59,372 nucleotides of DNA from Lachnospiraceae bacterium UBA7110 (GCA_002492295.1 DKYC01000151.1:1775-61146); one strand, 5' to 3'; positions 18,265 to 28,551 are shown, numbered from the stretch's first letter. A program made the numbers and translations. The notes: generated by a model not told the origin, from the sequence alone.

Positions 18265-21200
18265 CTATTTTTCCCTACTGTGTTTTTTTCTGCTTCTTCT
18301 GCGCTTTTTACTGCCTTTCAAAATCACTGTCACAACTGCAAACACCGCTGCACCTGCCAAGGCACCGCCAATGATAAGGAAAATATTCAAATCCTCCGAT
18401 TCCAGACAGAATACTTCATCCGTCCCAATCATATCCACCTGTAAATACTGCCCTCTGACTTTACTCTCCAGCTCTATCCATTCACCGCCGCGGTATGCCC
18501 ATACCACTGCCTTATCATAAGGGTTTAAAAGCCTGACTGCAAAACTGTCAGAAGCGCCAAGTCCACTGTTTTCAAGGGACACTTCATACACGATATGCTC
18601 ACGGTTTTCCGCTTTCTGGGGAGGTGTAATACTGCTGACCTTCGCATTTAAAACTGTATTTTCCGTGAATGTCTGGTTCACAAGCGCATACGGCTTTTTA
18701 TGCGTTCCCTCTCCGCCATCCTGACCGTCACCGCTCTGAACGACTGTCACATTGTCCCGGTACTGCGCCTCTACCACAAGCGTACCTTTCATCGTCCTGT
18801 CCGTCACGTCCTCCCATACGCCGTAATATCCTTCTTTTTCCGGTATCTTAGGATAATTAAGCGCATTCAGCGTTTCCCCGTATTTAATTTCCTCCGTTCC
18901 AAGATAAGTATCTTCTATTTTATAAATCACCTTCAAATGCCAAAATTCTTTGGGCAGATTCTCTACCGTAAGCAGCTCCTGATACGTAATCGGCTCTGCA
19001 ACTCCGGTATAGCTGATATTGTCAATTCCGTAAATATCATCACCGACGTAATAATTCCCCGATACTTTCATTTCGTCCCCGTCGTCCTCAATCTCATCAT
19101 AACCGCTAATCTGTCCTGCAACCGCGCCCGTTTTTCCGTTTTCCGACGTCACATCCGACATGGCATAACAGTTCTTGAGCGTTTCCGCATAGCCGGCAAT
19201 ACCACCAGTATTTTTCATTCCCGTCACGGAACAGAGGGAATAGCAGCGTTTAATAATGGTATGCGACTCTCCGCAGATTCCTCCTACGTAATCGCCTTCC
19301 GTGCTCTCCACGCTTCCATAACCTTCCGAATCGACGACAACACCGTGGTTCATGTACCCCACGATACCGCCGGCACCATTCTTTTTCGCCGTGACATGGC
19401 CTTCGTTTACACTGTCCGTTATGGCGCATCTTGTGATAAACCTGCTGCCCAGCTCAAAATCAACATTTCCTGCCGCATTTCCCTCCAAATCCTCACTGTC
19501 TATCGACATCGAACCTGCAATACCGCCTACATTGATATCCCCCTGGACAATGCCTTTATTCGTACAGATATCTGTCCGTCCCGTCGTAAGCTGCTCCAAT
19601 GTTTCATCATCAATATCATCTTCATAATATTTTTCAAGGTCAAGCTCGCTTAAATCCGTCATCGTATCCGCAAGAAGGTTAAACACCACATTCAGCTGGT
19701 CATTGACCGCGCGCAAATCCTCATTTACAATGTCAGAACGCGCGGACGCGTTATCGCTTAAGCTTGATAAACTGTCTGAAATTCCTTTAAGCTGGTCATG
19801 AAGGCTCTCCTTTGTCGTATCGAAATTGTCCCCAAGCTTCACAAACTCAATCTCAGGCTGCGCATTCAGGTAGTTCACAATATCACGCACTGTGTTTGAC
19901 GCCGCCTTGAAATTGTTGAGCACCGCCTGAAGGCAGTCTGTCGCCCGGTCAATATCCCTCTTCACATCATCGACCGTTCCCGGAATATCATACGCGGACA
20001 AAATATTTGCAAGTGCGGAAAGCGCACTCAATGCCGACGCTCCGGATGATGAAATATCCGAAATACTGTCGGAAAGAGTCAGGATTTCTTTTTTTACGGT
20101 TTCCTTTTCCGCAGGGGTCAGCGAGCTCCAGCGTTTCATGGAACCGTCGCTGTTTTGTATAATGGACTTTATTTTATCAATCGATGCCTTAACCCTGTCA
20201 ATCGACTCCGATAGTTCTTTTACCGAATCCGACACATTTTCAAGCGCCGTTCCCGTTGCCTGCCCTTTATTCTGTTTCTTGAATGTTATCTTAACCGTGC
20301 AAGGCTGAACGGATTTTGAGATATTAAACGTAAAGACCGTGCCGTTTGCCTTCTTTTTGGAAACAGGTATTTTTTTGTTTCTGCTGTCCTTTACTGTCGG
20401 ATTCTGGCTCAGTTCATATCCTTCACAGGGCGTTATCGTCAGGGTAACAACGCCATCCGTATTGCAGGTGTAGGAAGCCGTTCCCCCAAGATTCGAAGTA
20501 AGCACAATCAGTGCGGTTGTTACCTGACCTTCATTCCCATTGTCAGCTGACGATGTCCTCTCGCTGCTCTCCGTCTCCGACGCATGCATCGATGAAGGTT
20601 CTTCCGCTGATTGGGAAGTGCTCTCGCTTCTTTCCACATCAGATGAAGAATTCTCCTCATCCGGCATCGTTTCCGTGCTGTCCTGCGCCGTTTCGGTATG
20701 CTCCATAGTGCCCTCCGTCATGTCCGCAGCCGACGCCCCCTCCGCAGTTTCCTCCGTAACAGGGACTTCGGATATCGGTGTTTCCTCTTTTACAGGCTCC
20801 TGCACACCGCTCTCCGGGGTATCCGCTTTGTTTTCTTCTTCTGCCGCTTCCTGTGCCGTGGCTTCCTCCGCCGTTTCCGGTACATTCTCGTCCCCTGCCG
20901 CGCCGTCTATCGCGGACAGACCGCTGATGCCCGATGAATGAAAAGTTCCCGTATGTTCAAATTCCACCGTCACCAAAACGTTATTCTTAGGCATCACAAA
21001 GGTATATGTGTGATTTCCCGCATCCGTAAATGTGATTTTTTTGCCATTCTTATCCTTAACACTGAACGATTTTTCTTTCATCCTGTAATCCTGGTCAGGG
21101 CTTACCGTGACTGTCACGGTTTCGCCTTCCGCAGGCTCCTGCCTGTCACAGGTAAGCTTACCGCCGACTGTTGTCACAAGGGAAATGCGCCTATATTCCG

Positions 21201-22551
21201 TAGGCTTATACGCGTCCGACGTAATATGCAAATCATCCTTCAAGTCATCAAGGATACCATTCAGGTCTGACAAATCATCCAGCGCCGCGTCCACATTATC
21301 CGTTATCCCGGGAAACCTGTCAATCACATAGTCTATGCGGTCTCCAAACGCATTGACCTGATCCAAATTGTCATCCACGAAATCCGTCAGCTGTGTCACA
21401 AGCTCATCGCCCGTATCCACCGCCTTGTCTGCGTAGTCCTGAAGTGAATCGACATCCTTTTTCAGCACGTCCTTGGCATCCTGAATATCATCAAGCGTCC
21501 GGTCAATCACATCATGCAGTTTATCAATCGCGTTCCGCAGCGACTCCGCCTCATTCACCTCAATAAACGGCTCCATCTGTCCGACAATACCGCCCACGTC
21601 CTTACGTCCATACACCTCGCCGTTATTCGTACATGCCCATACCATTCCCGCCTGTCTGCCGGCAATCCCGCCGATGTTATAGCCGGAATGCTCGTATCCT
21701 ACTTTTCCCGCATTGGTGCATCTTGAAATCATACCGTCGGAATATCCTGCAATGCCGCCTGCGTCCACACCACTGTAAATTTCCGTTTCATCGTCGTCAA
21801 CACTGATGCTTAGGAAAATGCCCGTGCCAAGCTCGTCATCCTCCTCGACCCATTCCGTATTGTCATTGATTCCCGCCTGGTTTGTGCAGTAATTAATCAC
21901 ACCATGGTTGATACCCGCGACGCCGCCTGTCGAATAATTTCCTAAAATGCGCCCCTTTGCCGTACAGCTTAAAATCGTTCCGCTGCTCTCATTGATTCCC
22001 ACAATACCGCCAATGGTATCGCGTCCTTTAACCGTTCCCCGGAAAGTACAGTTTCTGATGGTTCCGTAATTCACACCGCACAGACCGCCAATACACTCTT
22101 CCTCTTCGTCCCCTTCTATGATGCCCTTTATTGTCAAATTCTTAACAAGTCCGCTGCTCTCTATATAGCGGAAAAATCCTGTCACATAGCCTGCCCCGGT
22201 ATGGTTAAAGCCAGAAATCGTGTGCCCTTCCCCGTCAAAAATACCGCTAAACACTGGAATTGACTGGAAATTACTGATATTCCTCAAATCGATATCCGTC
22301 TTTAGTACAACCGACTTATTTTTCGACCAGGAGTCCACATAGCAGTTGTCCGCAAGCGCAAACAAATCCTCTGCCGTATGGATTTCGATTGTTTCATATA
22401 CTATTTCTTCCGCTTCCGGTGTCTGCGGCTGCGGTTCGGACGCCTCCGCCGCATGTACATATTCCACATATTCCATAGGAAGCACACCGGTTGTAAGCAC
22501 TGCCGACAAAAGCAATGCTAAAAATTTATTCCGATTGCGCATTTTGCCCAT
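18265..22551 (-). CDS. Membrane-anchored GLUG-repeat surface protein with helical stalks
   Basis: The protein has 1428 residues. A signal peptide (about 1-33) ends before AEASE. GLUG repeats with GGI.G turns follow (about 70-320), then a long amphipathic helical region (about 325-460). Two beta-type repeats flank a Ser/Glu/Thr-rich linker. A second helical stalk (about 780-1000) and a second GLUG block (about 1020-1180) come next. The C terminus is a membrane helix (about 1398-1418) ending in a Lys/Arg-rich tail, a membrane-anchoring layout without sortase motif. Its start at 22551 lies within the transporter gene end; ATG 22542 is an alternative. It is probably co-transcribed with the transporter. 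Confidence 0.88.
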   Translation of the reverse strand: MGKMRNRNKFLALLLSAVLTTGVLPMEYVEYVHAAEASEPQPQTPEAEEIVYETIEIHTAEDLFALADNCYVDSWSKNKSVVLKTDIDLRNISNFQSIPVFSGIFDGEGHTISGFNHTGAGYVTGFFRYIESSGLVKNLTIKGIIEGDEEEECIGGLCGVNYGTIRNCTFRGTVKGRDTIGGIVGINESSGTILSCTAKGRILGNYSTGGVAGINHGVINYCTNQAGINDNTEWVEEDDELGTGIFLSISVDDDETEIYSGVDAGGIAGYSDGMISRCTNAGKVGYEHSGYNIGGIAGRQAGMVWACTNNGEVYGRKDVGGIVGQMEPFIEVNEAESLRNAIDKLHDVIDRTLDDIQDAKDVLKKDVDSLQDYADKAVDTGDELVTQLTDFVDDNLDQVNAFGDRIDYVIDRFPGITDNVDAALDDLSDLNGILDDLKDDLHITSDAYKPTEYRRISLVTTVGGKLTCDRQEPAEGETVTVTVSPDQDYRMKEKSFSVKDKNGKKITFTDAGNHTYTFVMPKNNVLVTVEFEHTGTFHSSGISGLSAIDGAAGDENVPETAEEATAQEAAEEENKADTPESGVQEPVKEETPISEVPVTEETAEGASAADMTEGTMEHTETAQDSTETMPDEENSSSDVERSESTSQSAEEPSSMHASETESSERTSSADNGNEGQVTTALIVLTSNLGGTASYTCNTDGVVTLTITPCEGYELSQNPTVKDSRNKKIPVSKKKANGTVFTFNISKSVQPCTVKITFKKQNKGQATGTALENVSDSVKELSESIDRVKASIDKIKSIIQNSDGSMKRWSSLTPAEKETVKKEILTLSDSISDISSSGASALSALSALANILSAYDIPGTVDDVKRDIDRATDCLQAVLNNFKAASNTVRDIVNYLNAQPEIEFVKLGDNFDTTKESLHDQLKGISDSLSSLSDNASARSDIVNEDLRAVNDQLNVVFNLLADTMTDLSELDLEKYYEDDIDDETLEQLTTGRTDICTNKGIVQGDINVGGIAGSMSIDSEDLEGNAAGNVDFELGSRFITRCAITDSVNEGHVTAKKNGAGGIVGYMNHGVVVDSEGYGSVESTEGDYVGGICGESHTIIKRCYSLCSVTGMKNTGGIAGYAETLKNCYAMSDVTSENGKTGAVAGQISGYDEIEDDGDEMKVSGNYYVGDDIYGIDNISYTGVAEPITYQELLTVENLPKEFWHLKVIYKIEDTYLGTEEIKYGETLNALNYPKIPEKEGYYGVWEDVTDRTMKGTLVVEAQYRDNVTVVQSGDGQDGGEGTHKKPYALVNQTFTENTVLNAKVSSITPPQKAENREHIVYEVSLENSGLGASDSFAVRLLNPYDKAVVWAYRGGEWIELESKVRGQYLQVDMIGTDEVFCLESEDLNIFLIIGGALAGAAVFAVVTVILKGSKKRRRSRKKHSREK

Positions 22552-25066
22552 TGCCCTTTTCCTCCTCATCTGTCTGAGCCACAACATCCGCCTTGGTTTC
22601 AATCAGTTTCTCCCAATCAACCATATCGTCCTCATCAATCTGCTCCATTTTACCCATATTCACAAACAGGCTCGCATCTCCGCGGACAAACCCATGAATC
22701 TCACCCGTAACCGTACCGTTAATGCGACCCCTGACCACGCCGTCAACACGCATCAGACCGGACATTTTCTCCAGTTTGAGCGGCATGGAAATCGCAAACG
22801 AAGTTCTGTCAATAATCTTTTCGCCAAGCAGCAGCATCTGCGGCAGCACAAACATAACCGCAATAATCGAGAAAATCGTACCGCGCCCGATACACTGTCC
22901 GATACCGCACACCGCACCGTTTGACGACATCAGTCCGATAAAAATACCCGCAAGCACCATCATGGTACCGGATGTAATAATCGTCGGAAACGCAAAGTTC
23001 ATAGTTTCTATGATGGCCTCTTTTTTCGGCATCTTATCCTTCAACTCCATATAACGCCCCGACGTCACAATCGCGTAGTCAATATTGGCGCCCATCTGAA
23101 TTGAAGAAACAATCAGGTAGCTTAGGAAAAAGACATCCTTATGCTGAACGGTCGGAACCGCAAAATTCAGCCATATAACGCCCTCAATTACCAAAATCAA
23201 AAGCACGGGCATCCCTGCCGACATAAAGGTAAACAAAAGCACCACAAGCACGGCAAGCACGGACACAACATTAACCACCTTGTTGTCACGCTGGAAGCTC
23301 TTATACAAATCATACTGGCTTGTAGCGTTTCCAGGTATCAGGATTTCCTCTCCCTCATAATATTTTCCGGCTATTTCATGCATTTTATCCAAAAACGCAA
23401 ACGTCTCGTCGCCGCCCTCAGGCAGATTCAGAAAGACAAGCATACGGCTGTACTCCTCGCCCTGAAGCTGGTCCAACGCAATCTGCATTTTGGTGTGCGC
23501 CTCCTCCAAATCCTCCATCAGGTCATCGTCAAGCGTCACATATCCCTCTTCCACCTCATCGTATAAAAACATCACAATATCAATCAACGGCACGCTGTAA
23601 TTTGAAAACCCGTTTACAATCTTTGCATAGTTTTCATCATTGACGGCGTACGCCATATATAATACCTCCGCCATCTCATAATCCAGCTCCATCAGCTCTG
23701 AAAACTGCCTTGCAGTCAGCTTATCGGTCAGCATATAGTCATCCATTGCCTCCGTGTTGGCAAGCCCCTGCGTATGGTCAATCTCCGGGCAGCTGTCAAG
23801 CTCCTTCAAAAGTTTTCTCTCTTTATCATAATTTCCCGCCGGCACGACAAGCGCCACCATATTGCTTTTTCCAAAGCTCTCCTCTATCAGCTCATTTGTC
23901 AGCGCCACATCGCTCTGAACATTTGTTTCCGCCATATCCTCGCCGTACACATACGGACATTTGGAAGACGCAAAGTAAGCCCCGATAATCAGGACAAGGA
24001 AAAGCGGCGGCATAATATACCTTGTCTTATATGCAAATTTCCCCACAAAGGAAATATTGGGTATAAAGCTCTTATGCCTTGTCTTATCCATCGCCTTTCC
24101 AAACAGCATCAAAAGTCCCGGCATCAGCAGGAATACGGACATCAGGCTTAAGAAAATCGCACTAATGAGGCATACTGCCAAATCAACGCCGATTCCAAAC
24201 TGCATAAACATCATTGCAAGCAGTCCGCCGATGGTTGTCAGGGAACTTGAAAAGATTTCCGGAATCGCCTTGCTAAGCGCGATAATTGCCGACTCCCTGA
24301 TGCCAAGCGTCCGGTGCTCCTCCTTATAGCGGTTACATAAAATGATTGCGTAATCGACTGAAAGGGCAAGCTGGAGCACAATTGTAACGGAATTGGAAAT
24401 AAACGATATCGTCCCCATAAGGAACGTCGTTCCCTTTGCAATCAGCGCAGAGGCACAGAACGTCATCAGAAGCACGGGAACCTCTGCCCATGTCTCGGAA
24501 GTAAACAGAAGCACGGACACGACAACAATCGCCACCAGTACACTGATAACCATCATTTCCTGCTCCAGCTGCTGCGCAGCCGCATCCCCCATTGAAGTGG
24601 AGACATAGATATCATACCCCTCAAGCATTGCCTCCACCTCGGCTAACGCCTCGAGCGCCCTGTCATCATCCTCGGAATATCCGAAGGTGATATCATAGAG
24701 CGCGGAGAAATTATTGTAATATTCCGTCGTATTCTCAAAGTCAAGCATGATAACCGAATCCAGGGCTTCTATCCGCTCATAAAGCGCGTATGCCTCATCA
24801 TACGGGATGTTTGTCACCATAATCTTCGCCGTACCGTATGTAATGAACTGCTCCTCCATCCGGTCAAGCCCCTGACTTGTCTCCGTCGTGTCAGCCAGGT
24901 ACGCGGACAGCTCGTTTTCCACATTTACCCAGTTCATGGATACCAGCGAAAAAATAATCGCAATACCAAACAGCAGGAAAAACAGATTTCTCCTGTCCAC
25001 GATAAAGGTCGCAACCTTCAGCATAAAATTGCCGTCATCACCGTTTTTATTCAGCTTTTCTTCCAT
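22526..25066 (-). CDS. MMPL/RND-superfamily transporter
   Basis: The 846-residue protein shows the duplicated MMPL layout. One membrane helix is followed by an external domain (about 50-190), a five-to-six helix bundle with LSVDYAIIL, a second large external domain, and a second bundle with GANIDYAIV. The Asp in each DYAI motif is the proton-relay type residue of this superfamily. Substrates in relatives include lipids and hydrophobic compounds. The C terminus is an acidic cytoplasmic tail. The gene is driven by the promoter at 25132-25160 and overlaps the GLUG gene start, suggesting that transport and the surface proteins are linked. Confidence 0.92.
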   Translation of the reverse strand: MEEKLNKNGDDGNFMLKVATFIVDRRNLFFLLFGIAIIFSLVSMNWVNVENELSAYLADTTETSQGLDRMEEQFITYGTAKIMVTNIPYDEAYALYERIEALDSVIMLDFENTTEYYNNFSALYDITFGYSEDDDRALEALAEVEAMLEGYDIYVSTSMGDAAAQQLEQEMMVISVLVAIVVVSVLLFTSETWAEVPVLLMTFCASALIAKGTTFLMGTISFISNSVTIVLQLALSVDYAIILCNRYKEEHRTLGIRESAIIALSKAIPEIFSSSLTTIGGLLAMMFMQFGIGVDLAVCLISAIFLSLMSVFLLMPGLLMLFGKAMDKTRHKSFIPNISFVGKFAYKTRYIMPPLFLVLIIGAYFASSKCPYVYGEDMAETNVQSDVALTNELIEESFGKSNMVALVVPAGNYDKERKLLKELDSCPEIDHTQGLANTEAMDDYMLTDKLTARQFSELMELDYEMAEVLYMAYAVNDENYAKIVNGFSNYSVPLIDIVMFLYDEVEEGYVTLDDDLMEDLEEAHTKMQIALDQLQGEEYSRMLVFLNLPEGGDETFAFLDKMHEIAGKYYEGEEILIPGNATSQYDLYKSFQRDNKVVNVVSVLAVLVVLLFTFMSAGMPVLLILVIEGVIWLNFAVPTVQHKDVFFLSYLIVSSIQMGANIDYAIVTSGRYMELKDKMPKKEAIIETMNFAFPTIITSGTMMVLAGIFIGLMSSNGAVCGIGQCIGRGTIFSIIAVMFVLPQMLLLGEKIIDRTSFAISMPLKLEKMSGLMRVDGVVRGRINGTVTGEIHGFVRGDASLFVNMGKMEQIDEDDMVDWEKLIETKADVVAQTDEEEKGNGQNAQSE

Positions 25067-25131
25067 AACGCATTCCTTCCGCTCCGATAAACGTTCGGAG
25101 TATTTTCCTTTCTTTTCTCAAATCATTGGAT

Positions 25132-25160
25132 AGTATAATACATTACCCTTCATTTTGCAA
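25132..25160 (-). promoter_or_regulatory. Sigma-A promoter of the MMPL transporter gene
   Basis: On the minus strand the -35 box TTGCAA (25155-25160) and -10 box TATACT (25132-25137) are spaced by 17 bases. The transporter ATG at 25066 follows after a leader of about 60 bases. Confidence 0.8.
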
Positions 25161-25163
25161 TAG

Positions 25164-25176
25164 TGACTGTTGGTCA
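25164..25176. promoter_or_regulatory. Candidate repressor/activator operator
   Basis: A 13-base near-perfect palindrome TGACtgttgGTCA abuts the -35 box of the transporter promoter, with a three-base gap. Short dyads at this place are typical of TetR-family control of MMPL/RND pumps. No regulator gene is in the window, so this is a prediction. The 328-base gap 25067-25394 otherwise holds the promoter, the receptor-gene terminator and two copies of ACGTTTATAC. Confidence 0.45.
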
Positions 25177-25299
25177 TTTTTTAATTTTATAAAACGTTTA
25201 TACATTTTTAATACGATTCCATTATATTGCATTCCTATATGCTCTGCAAGATTTTATCAGACAGCTTTTAAAATTTTCGTTTTTCTTTGTCTATTTAAC

Positions 25300-25340
25300 G
25301 GAAAAATCTGACACAAAGCACTATGTTTCATGTCAGATTT
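25300..25340 (-). terminator. Terminator of the chemoreceptor gene
   Basis: A 10-bp stem AAATCTGACA / TGTCAGATTT (25304-25313 with 25331-25340, loop of 17) runs directly into a U-run on the minus strand. It lies 55 bases past the receptor stop codon at 25395. Confidence 0.8.
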
Positions 25341-25394
25341 CCTATTATTTCCTATTATATAATACGTTTATACAGTACGTTATAGTCATTTATC

Positions 25395-27464
25395 CTAAAG
25401 CTTAAATTTTGTCATATCCTGTTCCATTTCCTCCGAAGCAGCTGACAGACGGTCAATCCGGTTTGCCACATTGCGGATTCCGTCCAATTGCTTCTCCAGG
25501 CAGGCTGCCGCCTTCTGCGTTAAATCAGCCGTATTCGCTGAAATCCTCCGGATGCGTTCCACCGCAACGACTACGGAACTGTCACATTCATGCATTTCCT
25601 CTATCAGTTTTTCCATGCTTCTGACAGAATCCCGCGTCTTTTCCGCCAATGCATTGAAATCCGCAAAGGTATCCCGCACCGTATCCACTACCCGCGTCTG
25701 CTCATCCATCCCTGACCGGATAAATTCAATGTTTTCAACTGCTTCCGATATGTCCTTGCATAATTCGACAATAATTTTCTCGATATCCGTGGTTGCGGAC
25801 GCCGAATCAGCGGCAAGCTTTCCGATGGATTCTGCTACGACCGCAAAACCCTTGCCATGTTCCCCCGCACGGGCTGCCTCTATCGAAGCATTAAGCGCAA
25901 GCAACTCCGTTTCCGAAGAAATTTCCGTAATTGTATTTAAAATCCCCGAAATTTTTTGGGACCGCTGCTCCAATGCCATAATCTTCGCATAAGCCTGCGC
26001 CATTCCTTCTGACGCCGCTTCATTCTGACGCTTAAGCTCCTCCACGCTCTTTAATCCGTTTTCCCCGGAAGCAATTGTATTGTGTGCATCCGTCAAAAGG
26101 AGCTCGCTTTTTTCCTGAAGCTGTCCGAACTTTTCACCAAGCTCTTCCTCCTGCATGACAACCTGTGTCACATCCGTATTTTGGATATCCGTCCCCTCCG
26201 CAATTTCCCGGACTGCCTGACCGGTTGCATCCATTTCCTCCTCAATCCTCTTTAAATGATCGGAGCTTTCCACGACCTCGCCCGTAATTGCCGCAATTTT
26301 CGTCAGGATTGCAGATATTTTCCCTGTCATTTTATTAAAACTCTTTGCAAGAATACCGATTTCATTTCTATGGCTCTCCTGCGCCTGAACCGTAAAATCT
26401 CCCTCAGAGGCATTCCCAATCAGTTCCGTAATCATGATAATCGGCTGCGTCAGCTTACGCGCCAAAAGTGCAATCACCAGTACCGCGGCAAAAACCGCAA
26501 ACAGATCCACCGCGACCGCAATTGCGATTACCCGGTATACCGGTGCCATCGCCTTTGATTCTTTATGAAGCGTTATGACAGACCATGAATCCGACTCTCC
26601 CTGAAGCGGTATCGACGCATAACTTACAAAATACGTTTCCCCCTCATTCTTCATCTTACAGCTTCCGCTGTTTCCTGCCATAACGTCCGAAATGATTTCC
26701 TGATAATCCTCCGAAACCGTTATTTCCTGTTCCTGCGTCAAAATATTGCCCTGCCCGTCTGTCAATGGCTGTCCTGCCCCATCCTTTTGCGATACCGTCT
26801 TTGTCAGCAGTTTATAATTGTACAGCTCCTCAATCTGTGTGCTGTCCGGATGTGCCACCACAACGCCTTCCCCGTCAATTACAAAGGAATATTCCCCGTT
26901 CTCCACATCAGAAAATTCCTCGATAAGGCTTTGCAGATAATCCAGCTTCAAATCCACCGCAAAAATGCCGACAAGCGTATTTTCCCGATACATTGGGAAA
27001 AATATGGAAGCGCACGGCATTCCGGTATTCACCGAATAATAGGATTTTGAGACAAATGCCTTCTGCTGCTCCATTGTCTGTGTAAACCACCATCTTGTGG
27101 AACGGTCAGCAAGCTCTCCCGAAGAACGTCCAGTCTGCATGCCATCCGTACCCTGAATATAGAGCAGTTCCAAATAGGAGTTGCGTCTTACACAGTCTTC
27201 CAAAATAGGGGTTTGTGTTTCCGTTTCCATTGTAAGAATGCTGGGATTGACTGCAAGCTCCTGCGTAACGCTATATGCACCGCTTAAAAACGTGGCAATT
27301 TCGCCGGAAACAAGCTGGGACTTGTCCTGACTCCTTCCGTAAATTTCCGTCTCATAGGACTTCACAAAAATAAATACCGCAATTCCTGTTAAACAGATTG
27401 CGAATGCGCATACAATCGCTATCATTGGGAACAGCAGCTGTCTGAAAATACCGGTCTTTTTCAT
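25395..27464 (-). CDS. Methyl-accepting chemotaxis protein with dCache sensor
   Basis: This 689-residue receptor has an N-terminal membrane helix (about 10-35), an extracellular double-Cache-type sensor (about 38-300), a second membrane helix (about 305-330) and a HAMP domain (about 330-385). A long signalling coiled coil follows. The CheA/CheW-binding hairpin tip is recognisable around ALNASIEAARAGEHGKGF. The ATG at 27464 has AAGGAG upstream and suits the signal-anchor start. It probably feeds the Che proteins at 1-2406. Its ligand cannot be read from the sequence; dCache receptors often bind amino acids or other small metabolites. It is a monocistronic unit with its own terminator. Confidence 0.95.
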   Translation of the reverse strand: MKKTGIFRQLLFPMIAIVCAFAICLTGIAVFIFVKSYETEIYGRSQDKSQLVSGEIATFLSGAYSVTQELAVNPSILTMETETQTPILEDCVRRNSYLELLYIQGTDGMQTGRSSGELADRSTRWWFTQTMEQQKAFVSKSYYSVNTGMPCASIFFPMYRENTLVGIFAVDLKLDYLQSLIEEFSDVENGEYSFVIDGEGVVVAHPDSTQIEELYNYKLLTKTVSQKDGAGQPLTDGQGNILTQEQEITVSEDYQEIISDVMAGNSGSCKMKNEGETYFVSYASIPLQGESDSWSVITLHKESKAMAPVYRVIAIAVAVDLFAVFAAVLVIALLARKLTQPIIMITELIGNASEGDFTVQAQESHRNEIGILAKSFNKMTGKISAILTKIAAITGEVVESSDHLKRIEEEMDATGQAVREIAEGTDIQNTDVTQVVMQEEELGEKFGQLQEKSELLLTDAHNTIASGENGLKSVEELKRQNEAASEGMAQAYAKIMALEQRSQKISGILNTITEISSETELLALNASIEAARAGEHGKGFAVVAESIGKLAADSASATTDIEKIIVELCKDISEAVENIEFIRSGMDEQTRVVDTVRDTFADFNALAEKTRDSVRSMEKLIEEMHECDSSVVVAVERIRRISANTADLTQKAAACLEKQLDGIRNVANRIDRLSAASEEMEQDMTKFKL

Positions 27465-27612
27465 CTGTACTCCTTCTGCAGTACCGCGTTTCATCAAATG
27501 GAGTACTGCATTTATTTTAGTAAGTTTCCTATTTATTTTACATGAAGTGACGGGTTATGGCAATAAAATCTTAAATAATCTGTTCAACTGCCAATTCCTG
27601 GCTAAGCAGTAA

Positions 27613-28551
27613 CTACTCCTCTATTTTCTCCGAAAAATATCTGCCTATATTCGCGATAAATCCCAGTACGTCCTGTTTCATCACATCGGGAAACGCCGAT
27701 AACACGGGAGCTGTTTCAAAGCTCAATACCTTGTCAAAATGAATATTTCTAAGTCCTATGAGAAATCCGTCCCAATCGGTGGAGGATAGGTTTTCGCGTG
27801 TTTTGGTAAAAGTGAAGGGGATTTGGTGCAAATCTGAAATACCATCGTTGTCATGGATATGCAGGACCTTGAGGCGGTAATCAAGCGCTGTAATAAACTG
27901 TTCGAAATCTATGCCGATTAAATTTGCATGACCGGTGTCAAAACAAAATCCTAAAACCTCCGCGCCATATTTTTCATTAAATTCATCGATGCGCTGCACT
28001 GCCTTCCTGACATTGCAGCACGGTCCTTCCACAATATGTCCGCCAATGCCCCCGTATAGATTTTCGATACAAATCGTAATTCCCAATTCTTTTGCCACCG
28101 GTGCAATGGAATCGATAAATTTTGCCGTCTCCTGCCATTCCAATTCTTCCGATCCTAAAAAATGCGCTAATTTAAAACCATGTATTACAATGTATTTACA
28201 GTCCAGATAGTGACATACTGCCATACTTTTGGGGGCTGCCTGGTTCCATAAATAATCGTTGATTTCTTTATCGGCGCCCGGTACATATATCGGGTATGGC
28301 ATATGCATCTGATTGATTGTAATTCCCGCTGCCGCTGCACCTTTCTTATGCGGCGCAAAAAAGTGCTCCAATTCCGTCACTGACTGATCAAAAAAGGAGT
28401 TTAGCTCTGACTGGTAGAGCGATGTATTTAAAAGGTATCCGTTTAAACTGAAATCCGCGCAGGAAAAACCGGCACGTTTTAATAATTCAAATCCCTCCTC
28501 GGGGTGCGTATCATCGATAACGTTTTTTGTCTGAACTCCAATCCGTACCAT
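27613..28551 (-). CDS. Sugar phosphate isomerase/epimerase (xylose isomerase-like TIM barrel)
   Basis: The 312-residue TIM barrel is of the AP-endonuclease-2/xylose isomerase-like family. Metal ligands are visible: E163 in CIENLYG, D205 and H208 in FDTGHAN, H231/H233 in LHIHDND and E279 in SFET. Family members isomerise or epimerise sugars, or act on inositol and related polyols, with a divalent metal. It is the last gene of the long glycan gene run and follows a divergent, ligand-poor paralogue by 17 bases. The start ATG 28551 has AGGA 12 bases upstream, slightly far. The precise substrate is not known from sequence. Confidence 0.88.
   Translation of the reverse strand: MVRIGVQTKNVIDDTHPEEGFELLKRAGFSCADFSLNGYLLNTSLYQSELNSFFDQSVTELEHFFAPHKKGAAAAGITINQMHMPYPIYVPGADKEINDYLWNQAAPKSMAVCHYLDCKYIVIHGFKLAHFLGSEELEWQETAKFIDSIAPVAKELGITICIENLYGGIGGHIVEGPCCNVRKAVQRIDEFNEKYGAEVLGFCFDTGHANLIGIDFEQFITALDYRLKVLHIHDNDGISDLHQIPFTFTKTRENLSSTDWDGFLIGLRNIHFDKVLSFETAPVLSAFPDVMKQDVLGFIANIGRYFSEKIEE

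Noticed and set aside
17619..18374. Open frame of 251 codons on the plus strand
   Set aside because: It is the antisense shadow of the Ser/Thr/Glu-rich linker and signal peptide of the giant protein; its translation is low-complexity Ser/Val/Cys and it has no ribosome site.
18700..19653. Open frame of 317 codons on the plus strand
   Set aside because: It is opposite the well-supported membrane-anchored GLUG gene, has His/Arg/Ile-rich translation without any domain, and lacks a start signal.
27465..27612. Terminator after the glycan gene run or a sigma-28 promoter for the chemoreceptor
   Set aside because: Only a short imperfect hairpin (GCCA/TGGC) without a U-run is seen, and no box pair with correct spacing to a GCCGATAT-type -10 is present.
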